Numbered from the stretch's first letter, positions 35,969 through 47,986 are shown. The stretch is 64,000 nt of DNA from Gammaproteobacteria bacterium (GCA_013152545.1 JAADGF010000051.1:1-64000), one strand, 5' to 3'. Made by a program: numbers and translations. The notes: generated from the letters alone by a model not told the origin.

Positions 35969-36358
35969 ATGAACACTTCACGCATCGTTACGCGCTACAT
36001 TATCGGAACCAGCTTTTTTTTGAGCCTATTCATAACTCAAAACGTCTTTGCAAGCAGCGAAAGCATTAAAACCATGGCTGGCATTATGTCGCACCTCAAC
36101 CACTATCCCAACTCCGCAGAAAAAGAGACTTTAAATAAACTACTGAAGGAGACAACAACAACTGATATAGAAAAAACGCTTGCCACTGCAATAATTAACC
36201 TACAACACTCCGCAACAGCGGCAGACAAAAAGAAATTAAGCAAAATAATAAACGATAATAGCGCCTCAAGAAGCATACGAGACCTTGCCACAATCATTCA
36301 TAATCTTGACCATCAACCCAGCCCAGCGGACATACAAAAACTGAAAAGCATGATGTAA
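35969..36358 (+). CDS. Small exported protein with three internal helical repeats
   Basis: A 129-residue protein with a signal peptide ending NVFA. The mature part is three units of about 36 residues: MAGIMSHLNHYPNSAEKETL, AIINLQHSATAADKKKLSKI and IIHNLDHQPSPADIQKLKSM. Each follows IxxLxH-x4-AxxxxLxKLL, so it is probably a small helical-repeat protein of the periplasm. AGGAGA precedes the ATG. No family is recognised. The histidine repeated in each unit might bind metal. Confidence 0.7.
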   Translation: MNTSRIVTRYIIGTSFFLSLFITQNVFASSESIKTMAGIMSHLNHYPNSAEKETLNKLLKETTTTDIEKTLATAIINLQHSATAADKKKLSKIINDNSASRSIRDLATIIHNLDHQPSPADIQKLKSMM

Positions 36359-36683
36359 CAAGCCGACCAGCTCTATTACGATTGCGGAACAGCTAGCTAC
36401 ATTACCGCCAACAAAAAACCTTGTTAGTTGCTTTGTCACACGACGACCCGCAAGAAGACTTTGCTCAGAGCACGCTACGCTAACCCGACCTACAGAGCAG
36501 CCTATCACGAATAGCGTTTGCGTTTATCAAGTAGCGTAGCTTTTTATCTGCGGCAAAATCCAATATTACCCTACGTACAATGTCCTATGTAACACCCTCC
36601 ATAGGCAAAGTAACAAAAACCAGGTAGCAGGAAAAACCTGATTTTAGCGACAAATCAGACTCAAATTCCGTTATCATGCCCCT
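36359..36683. other. Intergenic region upstream of lhr
   Basis: No gene seen. CGCTACGCTAACCCGACCTAC (around 36474-36494) resembles a short dispersed palindromic motif seen between genes in many gammaproteobacteria. Confidence 0.35.
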
Positions 36684-39600
36684 ATGTCACTATCGCTATT
36701 TCATCCCGCCGTGCGCCAATGGTTCATGCAACATTTTGCAGCACCAACGGCTGTACAGTCGCAATCCTGGCCCGCGATTAAGAAACGGTTACCCACACTC
36801 ATTGCGGCACCCACTGGTTCAGGGAAAACCCTAGCAGCTTTTTTATCAGCCATTGATGACTTAATCGATGAAGGACTTAAATACGGCTTGAGCGATGAAA
36901 CACAGGTGCTCTACATATCACCACTAAAAGCCTTGTCCAATGACATACAAAAAAATCTGCAACACCCCATTAATGGTATTCGTGATGCCCTGTTAGAGCA
37001 GGGTTTACCGAACATTGAAATACGGGCTCAAGTCCGCACGGGTGATACACCACAGTCGGAACGCGCCAGAATGCGCCGCAAACCACCGCACATTTTAGTT
37101 ACCACACCAGAATCATTTTTTATATTATTAACCGCCGAATCGGGCAGGCAACTACTTTCCACCGTACGCAGCGTTATCATCGATGAAATTCATGCCCTTG
37201 CAGGTAATAAGCGCGGCGCTCATCTCGCCTTATCGCTAACACGCCTGGACGCATTATGCAGCAAACCAGCCACGCGTATCGGACTTTCAGCAACCCAAAG
37301 ACCTATCGACGAAATCGCCCGTTTTTTAACGGGTACTGCTAATAACAATCATCCTAATAACCACGCCACTAACAATAATGAAGTGATCACACCACACTGC
37401 CAAATTATTGACACTGGTTATGTCCGGAAACGGGATTTAGCACTGGAACTAACGTCATCCCCCCTTGAGGCGGTAATGGCGAATGAAACCTGGGAAGAAA
37501 TTTATGACCGCCTGGAGACATTAGTTGACGAGCACCGCACTACTCTTATTTTCGTCAACACCCGGCGTCTAGCAGAACGGGCCGCGCATCATCTGGCTGA
37601 CCGTATTGGTGAAACCTTGGTTACTGCACATCATGGCAGTTTATCCCGCGAGCACCGCCTGGATGCCGAACAACGATTAAAAACCGGGAAACTCCGCGCC
37701 CTGGTTGCCACTGCCTCACTTGAATTGGGTATCGATATTGGTGATATCGACTTGGTCTGCCAGCTGGGCACGCCCGGTGGAATTGCCACTTTGTTGCAAC
37801 GGGTTGGCCGTTCCGGTCATACCGTTGGCGCAACCCCCAAGGGTCGATTGTTTCCCCTATCCTGCGATGACCTGGTGGAATGCACTGCATTGCTGGCCGC
37901 CATTAAACTAAATGAATTGGACCAAATTACCGTTAACAGTCAGCCTTTAGATGTCCTATCACAACAAATTGTCGCCGAAGTGGCTAACCGCGAATGGCTG
38001 GAGCTGGATTTATACCAACGTCTAAAACAAGCATGGCCCTATCGACAACTATCCCTGCAAACGTATACTGCCGTTGTGGCAATGCTGGCAGACGGGTTTA
38101 CAACCCGGCGTGGCCGACGTGGCGCCTACCTCCACCGTGATGTAGTCAATGGCCGCTTACGCCCCCGGCGCAATGCTCGTCTGGTTGCTATCACTAACGG
38201 CGGCGCTATTCCAGACCTGTTTGACTATGACGTCATTATGCAGCCTGAAGGCCATTTTGTCGGTACTGTAAACGAGGATTTTGCCTTTGAGAGTCTACCA
38301 GGTGATATTTTCCAACTGGGCAATACCGCCTACCGAATGCTCAAAATAGAGCAAGGACGTGTATTTGTAGCAGATGCCCAGGGAGAACCACCAAACATAC
38401 CCTTTTGGTTTGGCGAAACAGCAGGGCGTAGCAATGAATTGTCGTTTGCGGTGTCCCGGTTTCGTGAAACAATGGATCGGAAAATCGAACAGGGTCGCGC
38501 TGAGACCATTCAATGGTTGCGACAACAACATCAACTGAACCTCTCTGCAGCAACCCAAATAACGGACTACCTCAGCGCTGCGAAAGCCGCCTTGGTCAAC
38601 CTGCCCACCCAAGCAAACATCGTATTCGAGCGCTTTCTGGATGAAACCGGTGACATGCATCTCGTGATCCATTCCCCTTTTGGCTCGCGTTTAAACCGAG
38701 CTTGGGGCCTGGCACTACGAAAACGTTTTTGCCGAAAATTTAATTTTGAACTGCAAGCGGCTGCATTAGAAGACAGCATTGTACTTTCGTTAGGCGCAAC
38801 ACATAGCTTCCCATTGGAAGAAGTGGCTACTTACTTAAAAGCAGAAACCGTGCGAGACGTATTGATTCAAGCCCTGCTAGATGCCCCCATGTTTGCTACC
38901 CACTGGCGCTGGAATGCTAATATTGCCCTGGCAGTACCGCGTAACCGTAATGGTAAAAGAGTACCGGCTTATTTCCAACGTAACGATGCTGAAGATCTCG
39001 TTGCGGTGGTTTTCCCTGATCAAATTGCCTGCTTGGAAAACATTGCAGGTCATCGTGAAATACCGGACCACCCACTGGTAGCACAAACCATTCATGATTG
39101 CTTAACAGAGGTGATGGACATTGAAGGTTTACAACAATTATTAACCAATATACACAGTGGCAAGATTAAAATACTGACGCGAGACCTAAATAGCCCATCG
39201 CCCCTCGCTGCTGCAATATTAAATGCCCGGCCTTATGCCTTTTTAGACGACACCCCCGCCGAGGAACGGCGCACCCTGGCCGTACAGCAACGACGCCATA
39301 GTGACCCACAAAGCGCCGCTGACCTAGGGCGACTGGACGCCGCCGCCATTACGCGTGTTAGAGGCGAAGCCTGGCCTGACGCCCGAACCGCTGACGAACT
39401 GCATGATGGTTTAGTGCTGCTGGGGTTTATGACAAAAAATGAAATTGAAACGCAGGATAAACCAGGCAACAACCAAACCGCTAACGTTAGCTGGCAGCAT
39501 TTGCTAAAACAGCTAATGGTTGAAAACCGTGTTTATTCACTAGACCTTACCAGTACTCAAAATACGCCAACCCCCGGAAATCAATATAACATCTGGGTGG

Positions 39601-41186
39601 CAGCCGAACGCTTGCATGAAATTAAGCAATTGTTTCCTGATGCAAAACAGCATCCTCCGCTGAAAAAAACACACGCATCAATTCTGAGTAACATTAACCA
39701 AAAAACACTGACAAAACCACAAGCCCTGATCGAAATTTTACGTAGTCGCCTGGAAGGACTGGGTCCGATCACTGAACTGCAATTGGCAACGTCCTTAATG
39801 GCTACCTCACACCACAGCAACAGCGTCACAACAGCAGAAGTAAACACCGCACTTATTGCATTGGAAAATGAAGGATTTGTAATAAGGGGGCAATTCACAC
39901 CGAATACCCAGCAAACGGAATGGTGTGAACGCCGCTTATTGGCTCGCATTCATCGTTACACACTAAAAAGACGCCGCAGTGAAATCGAACCGGTAAACCC
40001 CAGTGATTACATGCGCTTTTTATTTCACTGGCATTGCCTCGACGATAAAGTGGAAAGTAAAGATGCTTTGTTAAGCATCATAGAACAACTCGAAGGCTTT
40101 GCCATTCCTGCGTTTGCCTGGGAAAACCACATACTGCCATCACGCATGTCATTTTATATACCGGACTGGCTTGATGCACTCTGCACCAGTGGCCGTATTA
40201 ATTGGTTACGGACCAACTACCCAACGTCGAGCACACACTCGCGCAAAAACAATAAACCAGCCGCCATCAGCGTAACCCCTATTACACTGATTTTAAGACA
40301 ACATATCTCGGCCTGGTATGAAGCAGCAACTGACAACAGTGAGAAATTATCGGCCCACGCACTAATACTTTACAACTTATTAAAACACCGGGGTGCATTG
40401 TTTTTTGGTGACTTGGTAAATGAAAGCCAGTTACTCAAAAGCCAGGTGGAAACCGCATTAGGTGAATTAGTGGCTTACGGCCTGACGACCGCTGACAGCT
40501 ATGTTGGATTAAGAGCGCTGGTGACACCCGCTAATCGACGCCCCGGTTTCGGCTCGCGACGGCGCTTAAATTCCAGCGCTCTAAATATTGAAGACGCTGG
40601 CCGCTGGTCTTTATTAACAGCGTCGCGTTTGGATAACGAATCTAGCACTGCCCGCACGCTACGTAATGAAGCAATGACGGAACATATTGCACGGGTGCTG
40701 TTAAAGCGCTACGGTGTAGTGTTCCGTAAGGTGCTAGAGCGGGAAACAAACCTCCCCTCCTGGCGGGAATTGCTGTATATCTATCGCCGACTGGAAGCCA
40801 GGGGTGAAATCCGTGGTGGACGCTTTGTGGCTGAGTTTAGCGGAGAACAATTTGCTTTAGCCGATGCGGTTAGCACCCTACAGACAATCAAAAAGCAAAA
40901 CAAACCCGGTGACTTTATCACTATTTCTGCCGTTGACCCCCTCAATTTAACCGGCATCATAACACCGGGCGATCGGGTTAATGCTGTCAGCAAAAACCAC
41001 GTTCTCTATCGCGATGGTAAACCCATTGCGATCTATAAATCGGGCACTATCACGTTCCTCGAACAACTCGACGATCAATCACAATGGCAAGCTCACAATT
41101 TATTAATTCGTAAACACAACCTCGATCATGATCTACCAACGAAAAAACAGGTGCCCGCTGCAAAAAATGAGCATATGATCACTTGA
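36684..41186 (+). CDS. lhr: Large helicase-related protein (Lhr), ATP-dependent DNA/RNA helicase
   Basis: A 1500-residue superfamily 2 helicase close in length to E. coli Lhr (1538). Motifs in order: PTAVQSQSWPAI (Q-motif region), APTGSGKTLAAFL (Walker A), TTPESFFILLT, IDEIHALAGNKRG (DEIH), GLSATQRPIDEIA, LIFVNTRRLAERAAHHLADR, HHGSLSREHR, VATASLELGIDIGDIDLV and LLQRVGRSGH. These are followed by the Lhr winged-helix and core domains and a very long C-terminal part (about residues 900-1500), as in the long Lhr type. Lhr is linked to DNA repair under stress. It is monocistronic here. Confidence 0.95.
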   Translation: MSLSLFHPAVRQWFMQHFAAPTAVQSQSWPAIKKRLPTLIAAPTGSGKTLAAFLSAIDDLIDEGLKYGLSDETQVLYISPLKALSNDIQKNLQHPINGIRDALLEQGLPNIEIRAQVRTGDTPQSERARMRRKPPHILVTTPESFFILLTAESGRQLLSTVRSVIIDEIHALAGNKRGAHLALSLTRLDALCSKPATRIGLSATQRPIDEIARFLTGTANNNHPNNHATNNNEVITPHCQIIDTGYVRKRDLALELTSSPLEAVMANETWEEIYDRLETLVDEHRTTLIFVNTRRLAERAAHHLADRIGETLVTAHHGSLSREHRLDAEQRLKTGKLRALVATASLELGIDIGDIDLVCQLGTPGGIATLLQRVGRSGHTVGATPKGRLFPLSCDDLVECTALLAAIKLNELDQITVNSQPLDVLSQQIVAEVANREWLELDLYQRLKQAWPYRQLSLQTYTAVVAMLADGFTTRRGRRGAYLHRDVVNGRLRPRRNARLVAITNGGAIPDLFDYDVIMQPEGHFVGTVNEDFAFESLPGDIFQLGNTAYRMLKIEQGRVFVADAQGEPPNIPFWFGETAGRSNELSFAVSRFRETMDRKIEQGRAETIQWLRQQHQLNLSAATQITDYLSAAKAALVNLPTQANIVFERFLDETGDMHLVIHSPFGSRLNRAWGLALRKRFCRKFNFELQAAALEDSIVLSLGATHSFPLEEVATYLKAETVRDVLIQALLDAPMFATHWRWNANIALAVPRNRNGKRVPAYFQRNDAEDLVAVVFPDQIACLENIAGHREIPDHPLVAQTIHDCLTEVMDIEGLQQLLTNIHSGKIKILTRDLNSPSPLAAAILNARPYAFLDDTPAEERRTLAVQQRRHSDPQSAADLGRLDAAAITRVRGEAWPDARTADELHDGLVLLGFMTKNEIETQDKPGNNQTANVSWQHLLKQLMVENRVYSLDLTSTQNTPTPGNQYNIWVAAERLHEIKQLFPDAKQHPPLKKTHASILSNINQKTLTKPQALIEILRSRLEGLGPITELQLATSLMATSHHSNSVTTAEVNTALIALENEGFVIRGQFTPNTQQTEWCERRLLARIHRYTLKRRRSEIEPVNPSDYMRFLFHWHCLDDKVESKDALLSIIEQLEGFAIPAFAWENHILPSRMSFYIPDWLDALCTSGRINWLRTNYPTSSTHSRKNNKPAAISVTPITLILRQHISAWYEAATDNSEKLSAHALILYNLLKHRGALFFGDLVNESQLLKSQVETALGELVAYGLTTADSYVGLRALVTPANRRPGFGSRRRLNSSALNIEDAGRWSLLTASRLDNESSTARTLRNEAMTEHIARVLLKRYGVVFRKVLERETNLPSWRELLYIYRRLEARGEIRGGRFVAEFSGEQFALADAVSTLQTIKKQNKPGDFITISAVDPLNLTGIITPGDRVNAVSKNHVLYRDGKPIAIYKSGTITFLEQLDDQSQWQAHNLLIRKHNLDHDLPTKKQVPAAKNEHMIT

Positions 41187-41589
41187 ACTCAATTGTGGTT
41201 TTTAATAAAAACACCTACGGTCGTCTCGAAACACTTACTTTTGCGGCTGTGAAAAAATGTATTTCGCCACCAATATTGAGGTTTAACATTGAGCCAACAA
41301 AGACAGTGGAAAATCAAAGCAAGGAACGTGCACATTCCTAAGCGAATGAGAGTGTAACAAGCAATTATCCAGGCGTTCCATTTGAATCACATCCAAACTG
41401 TTTTTTTCCTCCTTGATGCGCTTTATTAAAAATGGATGAAATATAAAAATTCGCTTAAAAACCAAGCATTGCAAAGCCATTTATAAGTGATTATTCTGCA
41501 ATTTGAAGCATGCCCCTATCCTCTACCACTTACATACGCTAAAGTAACCAACCAGTGTTATTATTAAAAATCACAATAGGTACAAGCCA
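41187..41589. other. Intergenic region downstream of lhr
   Basis: About 400 bp with no supported gene. AGGAACGTGCACATTCCT (41325-41342) is a near-palindrome shared with 19126 and 62157. The right end should contain the promoter of the next gene. Confidence 0.4.
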
Positions 41590-42135
41590 ATGGCAAAATT
41601 TACTGATTCGTTAGACACTAAGCTTTGTGATTTTATAAAGCAACAAAAAATGTTTTTTACCGCTACGGCTGCTGCCGAAGGACGCGTTAACCTCTCGCCT
41701 AAAGGACTGGACTCTTTTCGAATTCTGGATAAGCGAACTGTTGCATATCTCGACCTCACTGGCAGCGGTAATGAAACCGCCGCACACATTGAATGCAACC
41801 AACGTATCACGGTGATGTTTTGCAGTTTTGATGAAAAACCACTGATACTCCGCCTCTATGGCGAAGGACACGTCATTCACTTCAGAGACGACGACTGGCC
41901 AGTAATGATGGCTCACTTTGAACCCATTGCCGGGGTGCGGCAAATCATCAAAATAAATATTTCCTCCGTCCAAACATCATGTGGCTATGCGGTGCCACAA
42001 TATAACTTTGTAGACGACAGGGATATACTGCGTCGCTGGGCGGAAAAAAAAGGTGCCGAAGGGGTCCAGCAATACTGGCAGGATAAAAATCAACACAGCA
42101 TTGATGGCCTCCCTACCCATTTATTGCAGGAATGA
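41590..42135 (+). CDS. Pyridoxamine 5'-phosphate oxidase-family flavin-binding protein
   Basis: A 181-residue split-barrel protein. FIKQQKMFFTATAAAEGRVN, LSPKGLDSFRILDKRTVAYL and DLTGSGNETAAHI follow the FMN-binding pattern of the PNPOx-like family, and LRLYGEGHVI the central strand. The C-terminal part (SSVQTSCGYAVPQYNFVDDR, RRWAEKKGAEGVQQYW) resembles proteins in this family of unknown substrate. It is not PdxH itself: it is shorter and lacks the PdxH C-terminal signature. Monocistronic. Confidence 0.82.
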   Translation: MAKFTDSLDTKLCDFIKQQKMFFTATAAAEGRVNLSPKGLDSFRILDKRTVAYLDLTGSGNETAAHIECNQRITVMFCSFDEKPLILRLYGEGHVIHFRDDDWPVMMAHFEPIAGVRQIIKINISSVQTSCGYAVPQYNFVDDRDILRRWAEKKGAEGVQQYWQDKNQHSIDGLPTHLLQE

Positions 42136-42237
42136 GCACATGACAATTTAGAATTTAAAAATCATTTTTTGAGGCATTGCCGTTTTTTCATTGTCGCCCG
42201 CCTGATTGCCGGCCTTGAAAAACAGATAATCACCCAA

Positions 42238-42861
42238 TCAAAGCAACGTATCAGGGATCATTTTGACCTCAATCGCATCCGCACTGGCGCAATGCCTTTT
42301 TTCGCCAACAGCGGTATTACACGCCTCAAACAAAACAAATAAAAATTTCGGAAAACTTGGCACCAACTCATTAATAACAGTAGGGTTCGGGTCCTCACCC
42401 AGTAAATTTTGGCCATTTCCACAACGAAGGTATAAATCGTCACTGAGGTCTCCACTGGCATCCTTATGGATATTACATTTTATGCTGCCAATTTCGTCAC
42501 AGCCATATAATGTGGTGTTGCTACCACATTCGAGATGCAAAAATAACAGGTCATCCTCCGTGGCCATTGCAGCGCCGTCTTCACTTAAATACGCCTTAAT
42601 ACTGTAAGGGTCGCTGGAATCAACATCCCATGTTAAGTCAAAAAAAGTTTCAGGTTCACTGTTATTGGTATTTAATAACACCACGATTTGCTGCGTGCCA
42701 TCAACAACACCACGACCACCAGTGATATTAAATTCATTTATTTCACTTTTCGTATCAGCGGGTTTTGTCGCATCCGTATCCACGCCACAGGCATTGATCA
42801 ACAACATTGTAATGAGTATAAAGTTTGCAACTACCGGTTGTTTAATGTTCATTTCGGACAT
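42238..42861 (-). CDS. Lipoprotein of unknown function
   Basis: A 207-residue (or 204, from ATG 42852, which has better ribosome-site spacing) protein with a lipobox (LLINACG). The mature part is acidic with paired cysteines (LECGSNTTLYGCDEIGSIKC, YLRCGNGQ, FEACN, RHCASADAI) that could form disulfides outside the cytoplasm. No family recognised. It follows cysG in the same direction after 155 bp. Confidence 0.7.
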   Translation of the reverse strand: MSEMNIKQPVVANFILITMLLINACGVDTDATKPADTKSEINEFNITGGRGVVDGTQQIVVLLNTNNSEPETFFDLTWDVDSSDPYSIKAYLSEDGAAMATEDDLLFLHLECGSNTTLYGCDEIGSIKCNIHKDASGDLSDDLYLRCGNGQNLLGEDPNPTVINELVPSFPKFLFVLFEACNTAVGEKRHCASADAIEVKMIPDTLL

Positions 42862-43016
42862 CCCAGAGTTATTCGTCGTCTTAAGGGTTTTATCGACGGA
42901 ATTGATTGAAAATTTGTAACTACTTAGCTTTTTTTATACCCAAAAAAGTTATCAGCGCCGACCAATTTCGCCCTTACTTAATTTACGCTCCGGATTTAGA
43001 GACCGTTAATCCTAAA

Positions 43017-44408
43017 TTAATGTGTTGGTGAAAACCACGCTAATTTTTTATGCAAGGCGACAACCTCACCGACGATGATCAAGGTTGGCGGTTTGATTTC
43101 ATTGGCATCAATTAGCGTTGGCATGCATTTAAGGCTGCTCACTAAAATTTTTTGTTGGCTAGTGGTGGCTTGCTGAACCAATGCAATGGGCATCTGCGGC
43201 GACATACCATGTTCAATTAAGTGCTGACATAATGTTTTTGCTCCCAGCAACCCCATATAAACCACCAGGGTTTGCCGCGGCTGAATCAATGCGGTCCAAT
43301 TGAGATTCATGGAATCGTCTTTAAGGTGCCCGGTAACAAAAAGGACAGACTGGGCATAGTCGCGATGCGTCAGAGGAATGCCAGCGTAGGATGCCGCACC
43401 GGATGCTGCGGTGATCCCTGGCACAATCTGAAAGGGTACCCCCTCCTCCATAAGTGTTTCAATCTCCTCGCCACCACGACCGAAGATAAACGGATCCCCG
43501 CCTTTCAAACGCAACACCCGTTTACCTTTTTTAGCAATGCGAGCCAGCATCTGGTTAATATCCTCCTGCGGTAGGGTATGTTTATCCCGTGCTTTCCCCA
43601 CATAGACCAAGTCAGCATCTCGTCGAGCAAGGTCCAGAATTTTTTCTGACACTAATCTATCGTAAACAATCACGTCGGCTTGCTGTAATAACCGTAAGGC
43701 TCGAAACGTTAATAAATCTGGATCGCCCGGCCCCGCGCCAACTAAATAAACTTCCCCCCGACCAGGCATTGTTTTTTCACCAAGACCCACGGCCTTGCGC
43801 AGAGCATCGCGGGCAGACTCCTCTTTACCTGAAAATACCATTTCAGCAATTGGCCCCTGGACCACCGATTCCCAAAAATAACGCCGCTTATCCGGGTCAA
43901 TAAAATGCGTCTTAACCTTGCTCCTGAACTCTTCCATCAATATCGCCAGCTTACCATAGGCGGCTGGTATCCATGTTTCCAGCCTGGCCCGCAGCAGGCG
44001 CGCCAGAATGGGTGATGCCCCCCCCGTAGAAACCGCTACCTGCACGGGTGCACGGTCAATAATGGACGGAACAATAAAGCTGCATAATGACGGCTGATCC
44101 ACTACATTAATGGGAATATTACGCTGATGAGCGATATCGGAAACCAATCGATTGATTTTCTGGTTATCCGTTGCAGCAATAATCACCACATAATTGATGA
44201 CGTCCGCTATCTCAAATAGCTTATTGATGTGCTGAATTTCACCTGCATTTAGCCGACGCTGCAAACTTTCACAAAGCTCGGGGGAAATTACCGTTACCCT
44301 GGCTTTAGCACGAAATAATAATGACACTTTTCGTGCCGCAATATCACCACCCCCCACCACCAGGCAAGGTTTATTGTTTAAATTAAAAAACATCGGAAAA
44401 TATTGCAT
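43017..44408 (-). CDS. cysG: Trifunctional sirohaem synthase
   Basis: A 463-residue fusion that methylates uroporphyrinogen III, oxidises precorrin-2 and inserts iron to make sirohaem, the cofactor of sulfite and nitrite reductases. The N-terminal dehydrogenase/ferrochelatase has LVVGGGDIAARKVSLL, VVIIAATDNQKINRLV and AVSTGGASPILARLLRARLE. The C-terminal SUMT domain has VYLVGAGPGDPDLLTFRALR, LRLKGGDPFIFGRGGEE and GITAASGAASYAGIPLTHRD. ATG 44408 is preferred over ATG 44414 because the GAGAG ribosome site is then well spaced. It is the distal gene of the ftsK-lolA-rarA-crcB-serS-cysG run. Confidence 0.95.
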   Translation of the reverse strand: MQYFPMFFNLNNKPCLVVGGGDIAARKVSLLFRAKARVTVISPELCESLQRRLNAGEIQHINKLFEIADVINYVVIIAATDNQKINRLVSDIAHQRNIPINVVDQPSLCSFIVPSIIDRAPVQVAVSTGGASPILARLLRARLETWIPAAYGKLAILMEEFRSKVKTHFIDPDKRRYFWESVVQGPIAEMVFSGKEESARDALRKAVGLGEKTMPGRGEVYLVGAGPGDPDLLTFRALRLLQQADVIVYDRLVSEKILDLARRDADLVYVGKARDKHTLPQEDINQMLARIAKKGKRVLRLKGGDPFIFGRGGEEIETLMEEGVPFQIVPGITAASGAASYAGIPLTHRDYAQSVLFVTGHLKDDSMNLNWTALIQPRQTLVVYMGLLGAKTLCQHLIEHGMSPQMPIALVQQATTSQQKILVSSLKCMPTLIDANEIKPPTLIIVGEVVALHKKLAWFSPTH

Positions 44409-44464
44409 GCACATTACTCTCTAAATATCAGACACCCTATAACACCATAATAACTGCACTCTCT

Positions 44465-45799
<1,335 letters not shown>

Positions 45800-45817
45800 T
45801 TAAAAAACAACATTGAT

Positions 45818-45833
45818 GGTGGTTATCACCACC
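45818..45833 (-). terminator. Stem-loop between DUF190 and serS
   Basis: GGTGGT-TATC-ACCACC is a 6-bp perfect stem. On the reverse strand a T run follows after about 12 nt, so termination would be weak at best. Confidence 0.3.
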
Positions 45834-45859
45834 ACTGCTCACAAGTTTATGGCGAACCG

Positions 45860-46183
45860 TTACTCAAAGGCCCGTGCTGACACGCTTGCATTCCAGTACA
45901 CGATATAGCCTGGTTTCACTGTTTGCTCCAGATAATCCAGCACCGCAGTAACTTTGGTCGGATCATCAAAAAACTCCACCACGGTTGGCAGGGTAGATTC
46001 ATCACTGTTATCCAGCAAATCCACCGAACGACGCATGCCATTATAACCAAAACCAGCCGTGCCCTTAAACACGGCTACACCTTTCGTTTTACCCCAATCA
46101 TTAAGTCGCTTTAACAACGGCTTCAGTTGCCGTTGCGCCTCTATCAAATAAACACGGACAATGGTTATTTCCATGGTATTCAT
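45860..46183 (-). CDS. DUF190-family protein
   Basis: A 107-residue protein (from ATG 46183, preceded by GGGAGGGC) of the DUF190 family: MEITIVRVYLIEAQRQLKPL, GVAVFKGTAGFGYNGMRRS and PTVVEFFDDPTKVTAVLDYL. The fold is related to the PII signalling proteins. It overlaps the crcB stop codon (ATGA), and DUF190 and crcB are often paired, so it may modulate the fluoride channel or sense a linked signal. Confidence 0.88.
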   Translation of the reverse strand: MNTMEITIVRVYLIEAQRQLKPLLKRLNDWGKTKGVAVFKGTAGFGYNGMRRSVDLLDNSDESTLPTVVEFFDDPTKVTAVLDYLEQTVKPGYIVYWNASVSARAFE

Positions 46184-46551
46184 ATTGCCCTCCCGGTGAT
46201 AACGCCGACCCAAGCTGCAAGCACACATAAACCGACATTTAACAGTATATTAAGCATTGATGCTACGAAATCACCTTTCTCAATTAATTCCAAAGTCTCC
46301 ATCGAAAACGTGGAAAATGTAGTGAAGGCACCCAGCACTCCCACTAACACAAACGCACGCCATGGGGCAGCCAATTCAAGCCGCTCAGTAAACAAAACAT
46401 ATAACAAGCCGATTAACAGTGAGCCCATCACATTGACAGTAAGTGTTCCGTAAGGAAAGCTGCGTCCAAACGTATGGTGCACTCCCGCAGAGACCCAAAA
46501 GCGCAATAATGCTCCGATGGCACCCCCTACTGCTATCGCAAGTAACTGCAT
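46180..46551 (-). CDS. crcB: CrcB/Fluc fluoride channel
   Basis: A 123-residue four-helix membrane protein that forms a dimeric fluoride exporter channel. Family motifs are GGAIGALLRFWVSAG, FPYGTLTVNVMGSLLIGLL and VLGAFTTFSTFSMETLEL, including the conserved Asn and the TTFSTF segment that line the pores. No fluoride riboswitch is visible in the 70 bp between rarA and crcB. It is translationally coupled to the DUF190 gene. Confidence 0.93.
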   Translation of the reverse strand: MQLLAIAVGGAIGALLRFWVSAGVHHTFGRSFPYGTLTVNVMGSLLIGLLYVLFTERLELAAPWRAFVLVGVLGAFTTFSTFSMETLELIEKGDFVASMLNILLNVGLCVLAAWVGVITGRAI

Positions 46552-46621
46552 GCCTTAACACTCAAACAACCATGACTAACAATCTTTAGCATTCAGCGCA
46601 TCCTCTATATATTTGGATTCT

Positions 46622-47986
46622 TTATTTGCGTGTTTTGGTCTGCATTTTACGATGTTTAGCATCCAAATTACGTAAGTAGACTAAACGTTCTGCTATTTTG
46701 ATTTCCAGTCCCTGGTCAGTGGGGTAATAGTATATCCTCTCTCCCATCTGATCAGGAAAGTATTTCTCACCCGCTGCATAATTCGCTGTTTCATCATGGG
46801 CATAGCGATATTTTTTGCCATAATCCAATTGTTTCATCAACGCGGTGGGCGCATTACGCAAGTGTAACGGCACATCCAGGGAGCCCTGCTGCTTGGCGTC
46901 ATGCATGGCGGCGTTATAAGCTTTGTAAACAGCATTACTTTTAGGTGCACAAGCCAGATAAACCAACGCTTGTGCCAACGCCAACTCCCCCTCTGGACTG
47001 CCAAGCCGTTGTTGCACGTCCCAAGCACTAAGTGATAATTGAATCCCACGCGGGTCCGCATTACCAATGTCTTCAGATGCAATACGGACCACTCGCCGTG
47101 CGATATACATGGGATCGCAACCACCGTCTAGCATGCGGGCCATCCAATAAAGTGCTGCATCAGGGTTTGAGCCCCGAACGGATTTATGTAATGCGGAAAT
47201 TTGATCATAGAAAGCCTCCCCACCTTTGTCAAAACGACGTAAGGTGCCAGTGAGAACTTCGCGAATCAAGGCATCGGTGATAATCGTCTTGCCATTAGCA
47301 TCTGCCTGAGCTAAATCGGAACAGATTTCCAACGCATTGAGTGCCCGCCGAGCATCACCATCGGCATTTTCTGCCAGCAAATGCTGCAATGTATCGGGAC
47401 AATCAATGTTTTTATCACCCAAACCACGCTCGCAATCCTGCAATGCACGTTTTAGGATATTGACGATGTCTTGTGGCTGCAATGACCGCAGAACATAAAC
47501 ACGGGCTCGGGACAACAGTGCATTATTGAGTTCAAAAGATGGGTTTTCTGTAGTCGCACCAATAAACGTGACCGTCCCATCTTCAACAAACGGCAAAAAC
47601 GCATCCTGCTGAGCTTTGTTAAAGCGATGCACTTCATCTACAAATAATACCGTTGCGGTATCGTGCATCTCTCGTTCCTGGCGTGCCTGCTCAATAGCTG
47701 CACGAATATCCTTAACACCGGACAGCACCGCTGACAAACTTAAAAATTGTGCTTGAATCGTCTTGGCAATGATATGCGCTAATGTGGTTTTACCGGTGCC
47801 AGGCGGTCCCCAAAACACCATGGAATGAATGTGCCCGGTTTCCACTGCTTGGCGCAATGGTTTGTCCACCCCTAACAAGTGCACTTGACCAACAAACTCA
47901 TCCACCGTTACAGGGCGCATACGATCCGCAAGTGGCCGGAAATCCCCTTGGCTTTTGGAATTAAACAGATCAGCAGTCTTGGTCAT
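46622..47986 (-). CDS. rarA: Replication-associated recombination protein A (RarA/MgsA), AAA+ ATPase
   Basis: A 454-residue clamp-loader-like AAA+ protein acting at stalled replication forks. [17 protein letters not shown] leads into Walker [17 protein letters not shown], Walker [21 protein letters not shown] and the sensor [20 protein letters not shown]. The C-terminal tetramerisation domain ([18 protein letters not shown], then [20 protein letters not shown] and YFPDQM) is complete. It follows lolA in the same direction, as in many gammaproteobacteria. Confidence 0.95.
   Translation of the reverse strand: MTKTADLFNSKSQGDFRPLADRMRPVTVDEFVGQVHLLGVDKPLRQAVETGHIHSMVFWGPPGTGKTTLAHIIAKTIQAQFLSLSAVLSGVKDIRAAIEQARQEREMHDTATVLFVDEVHRFNKAQQDAFLPFVEDGTVTFIGATTENPSFELNNALLSRARVYVLRSLQPQDIVNILKRALQDCERGLGDKNIDCPDTLQHLLAENADGDARRALNALEICSDLAQADANGKTIITDALIREVLTGTLRRFDKGGEAFYDQISALHKSVRGSNPDAALYWMARMLDGGCDPMYIARRVVRIASEDIGNADPRGIQLSLSAWDVQQRLGSPEGELALAQALVYLACAPKSNAVYKAYNAAMHDAKQQGSLDVPLHLRNAPTALMKQLDYGKKYRYAHDETANYAAGEKYFPDQMGERIYYYPTDQGLEIKIAERLVYLRNLDAKHRKMQTKTRK

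Noticed and set aside
45818-46621. Fluoride riboswitch near crcB
   Set aside because: The 70 bp upstream of crcB and the DUF190-serS gap lack the conserved pseudoknot layout; the only hairpin is a simple 6-bp stem.
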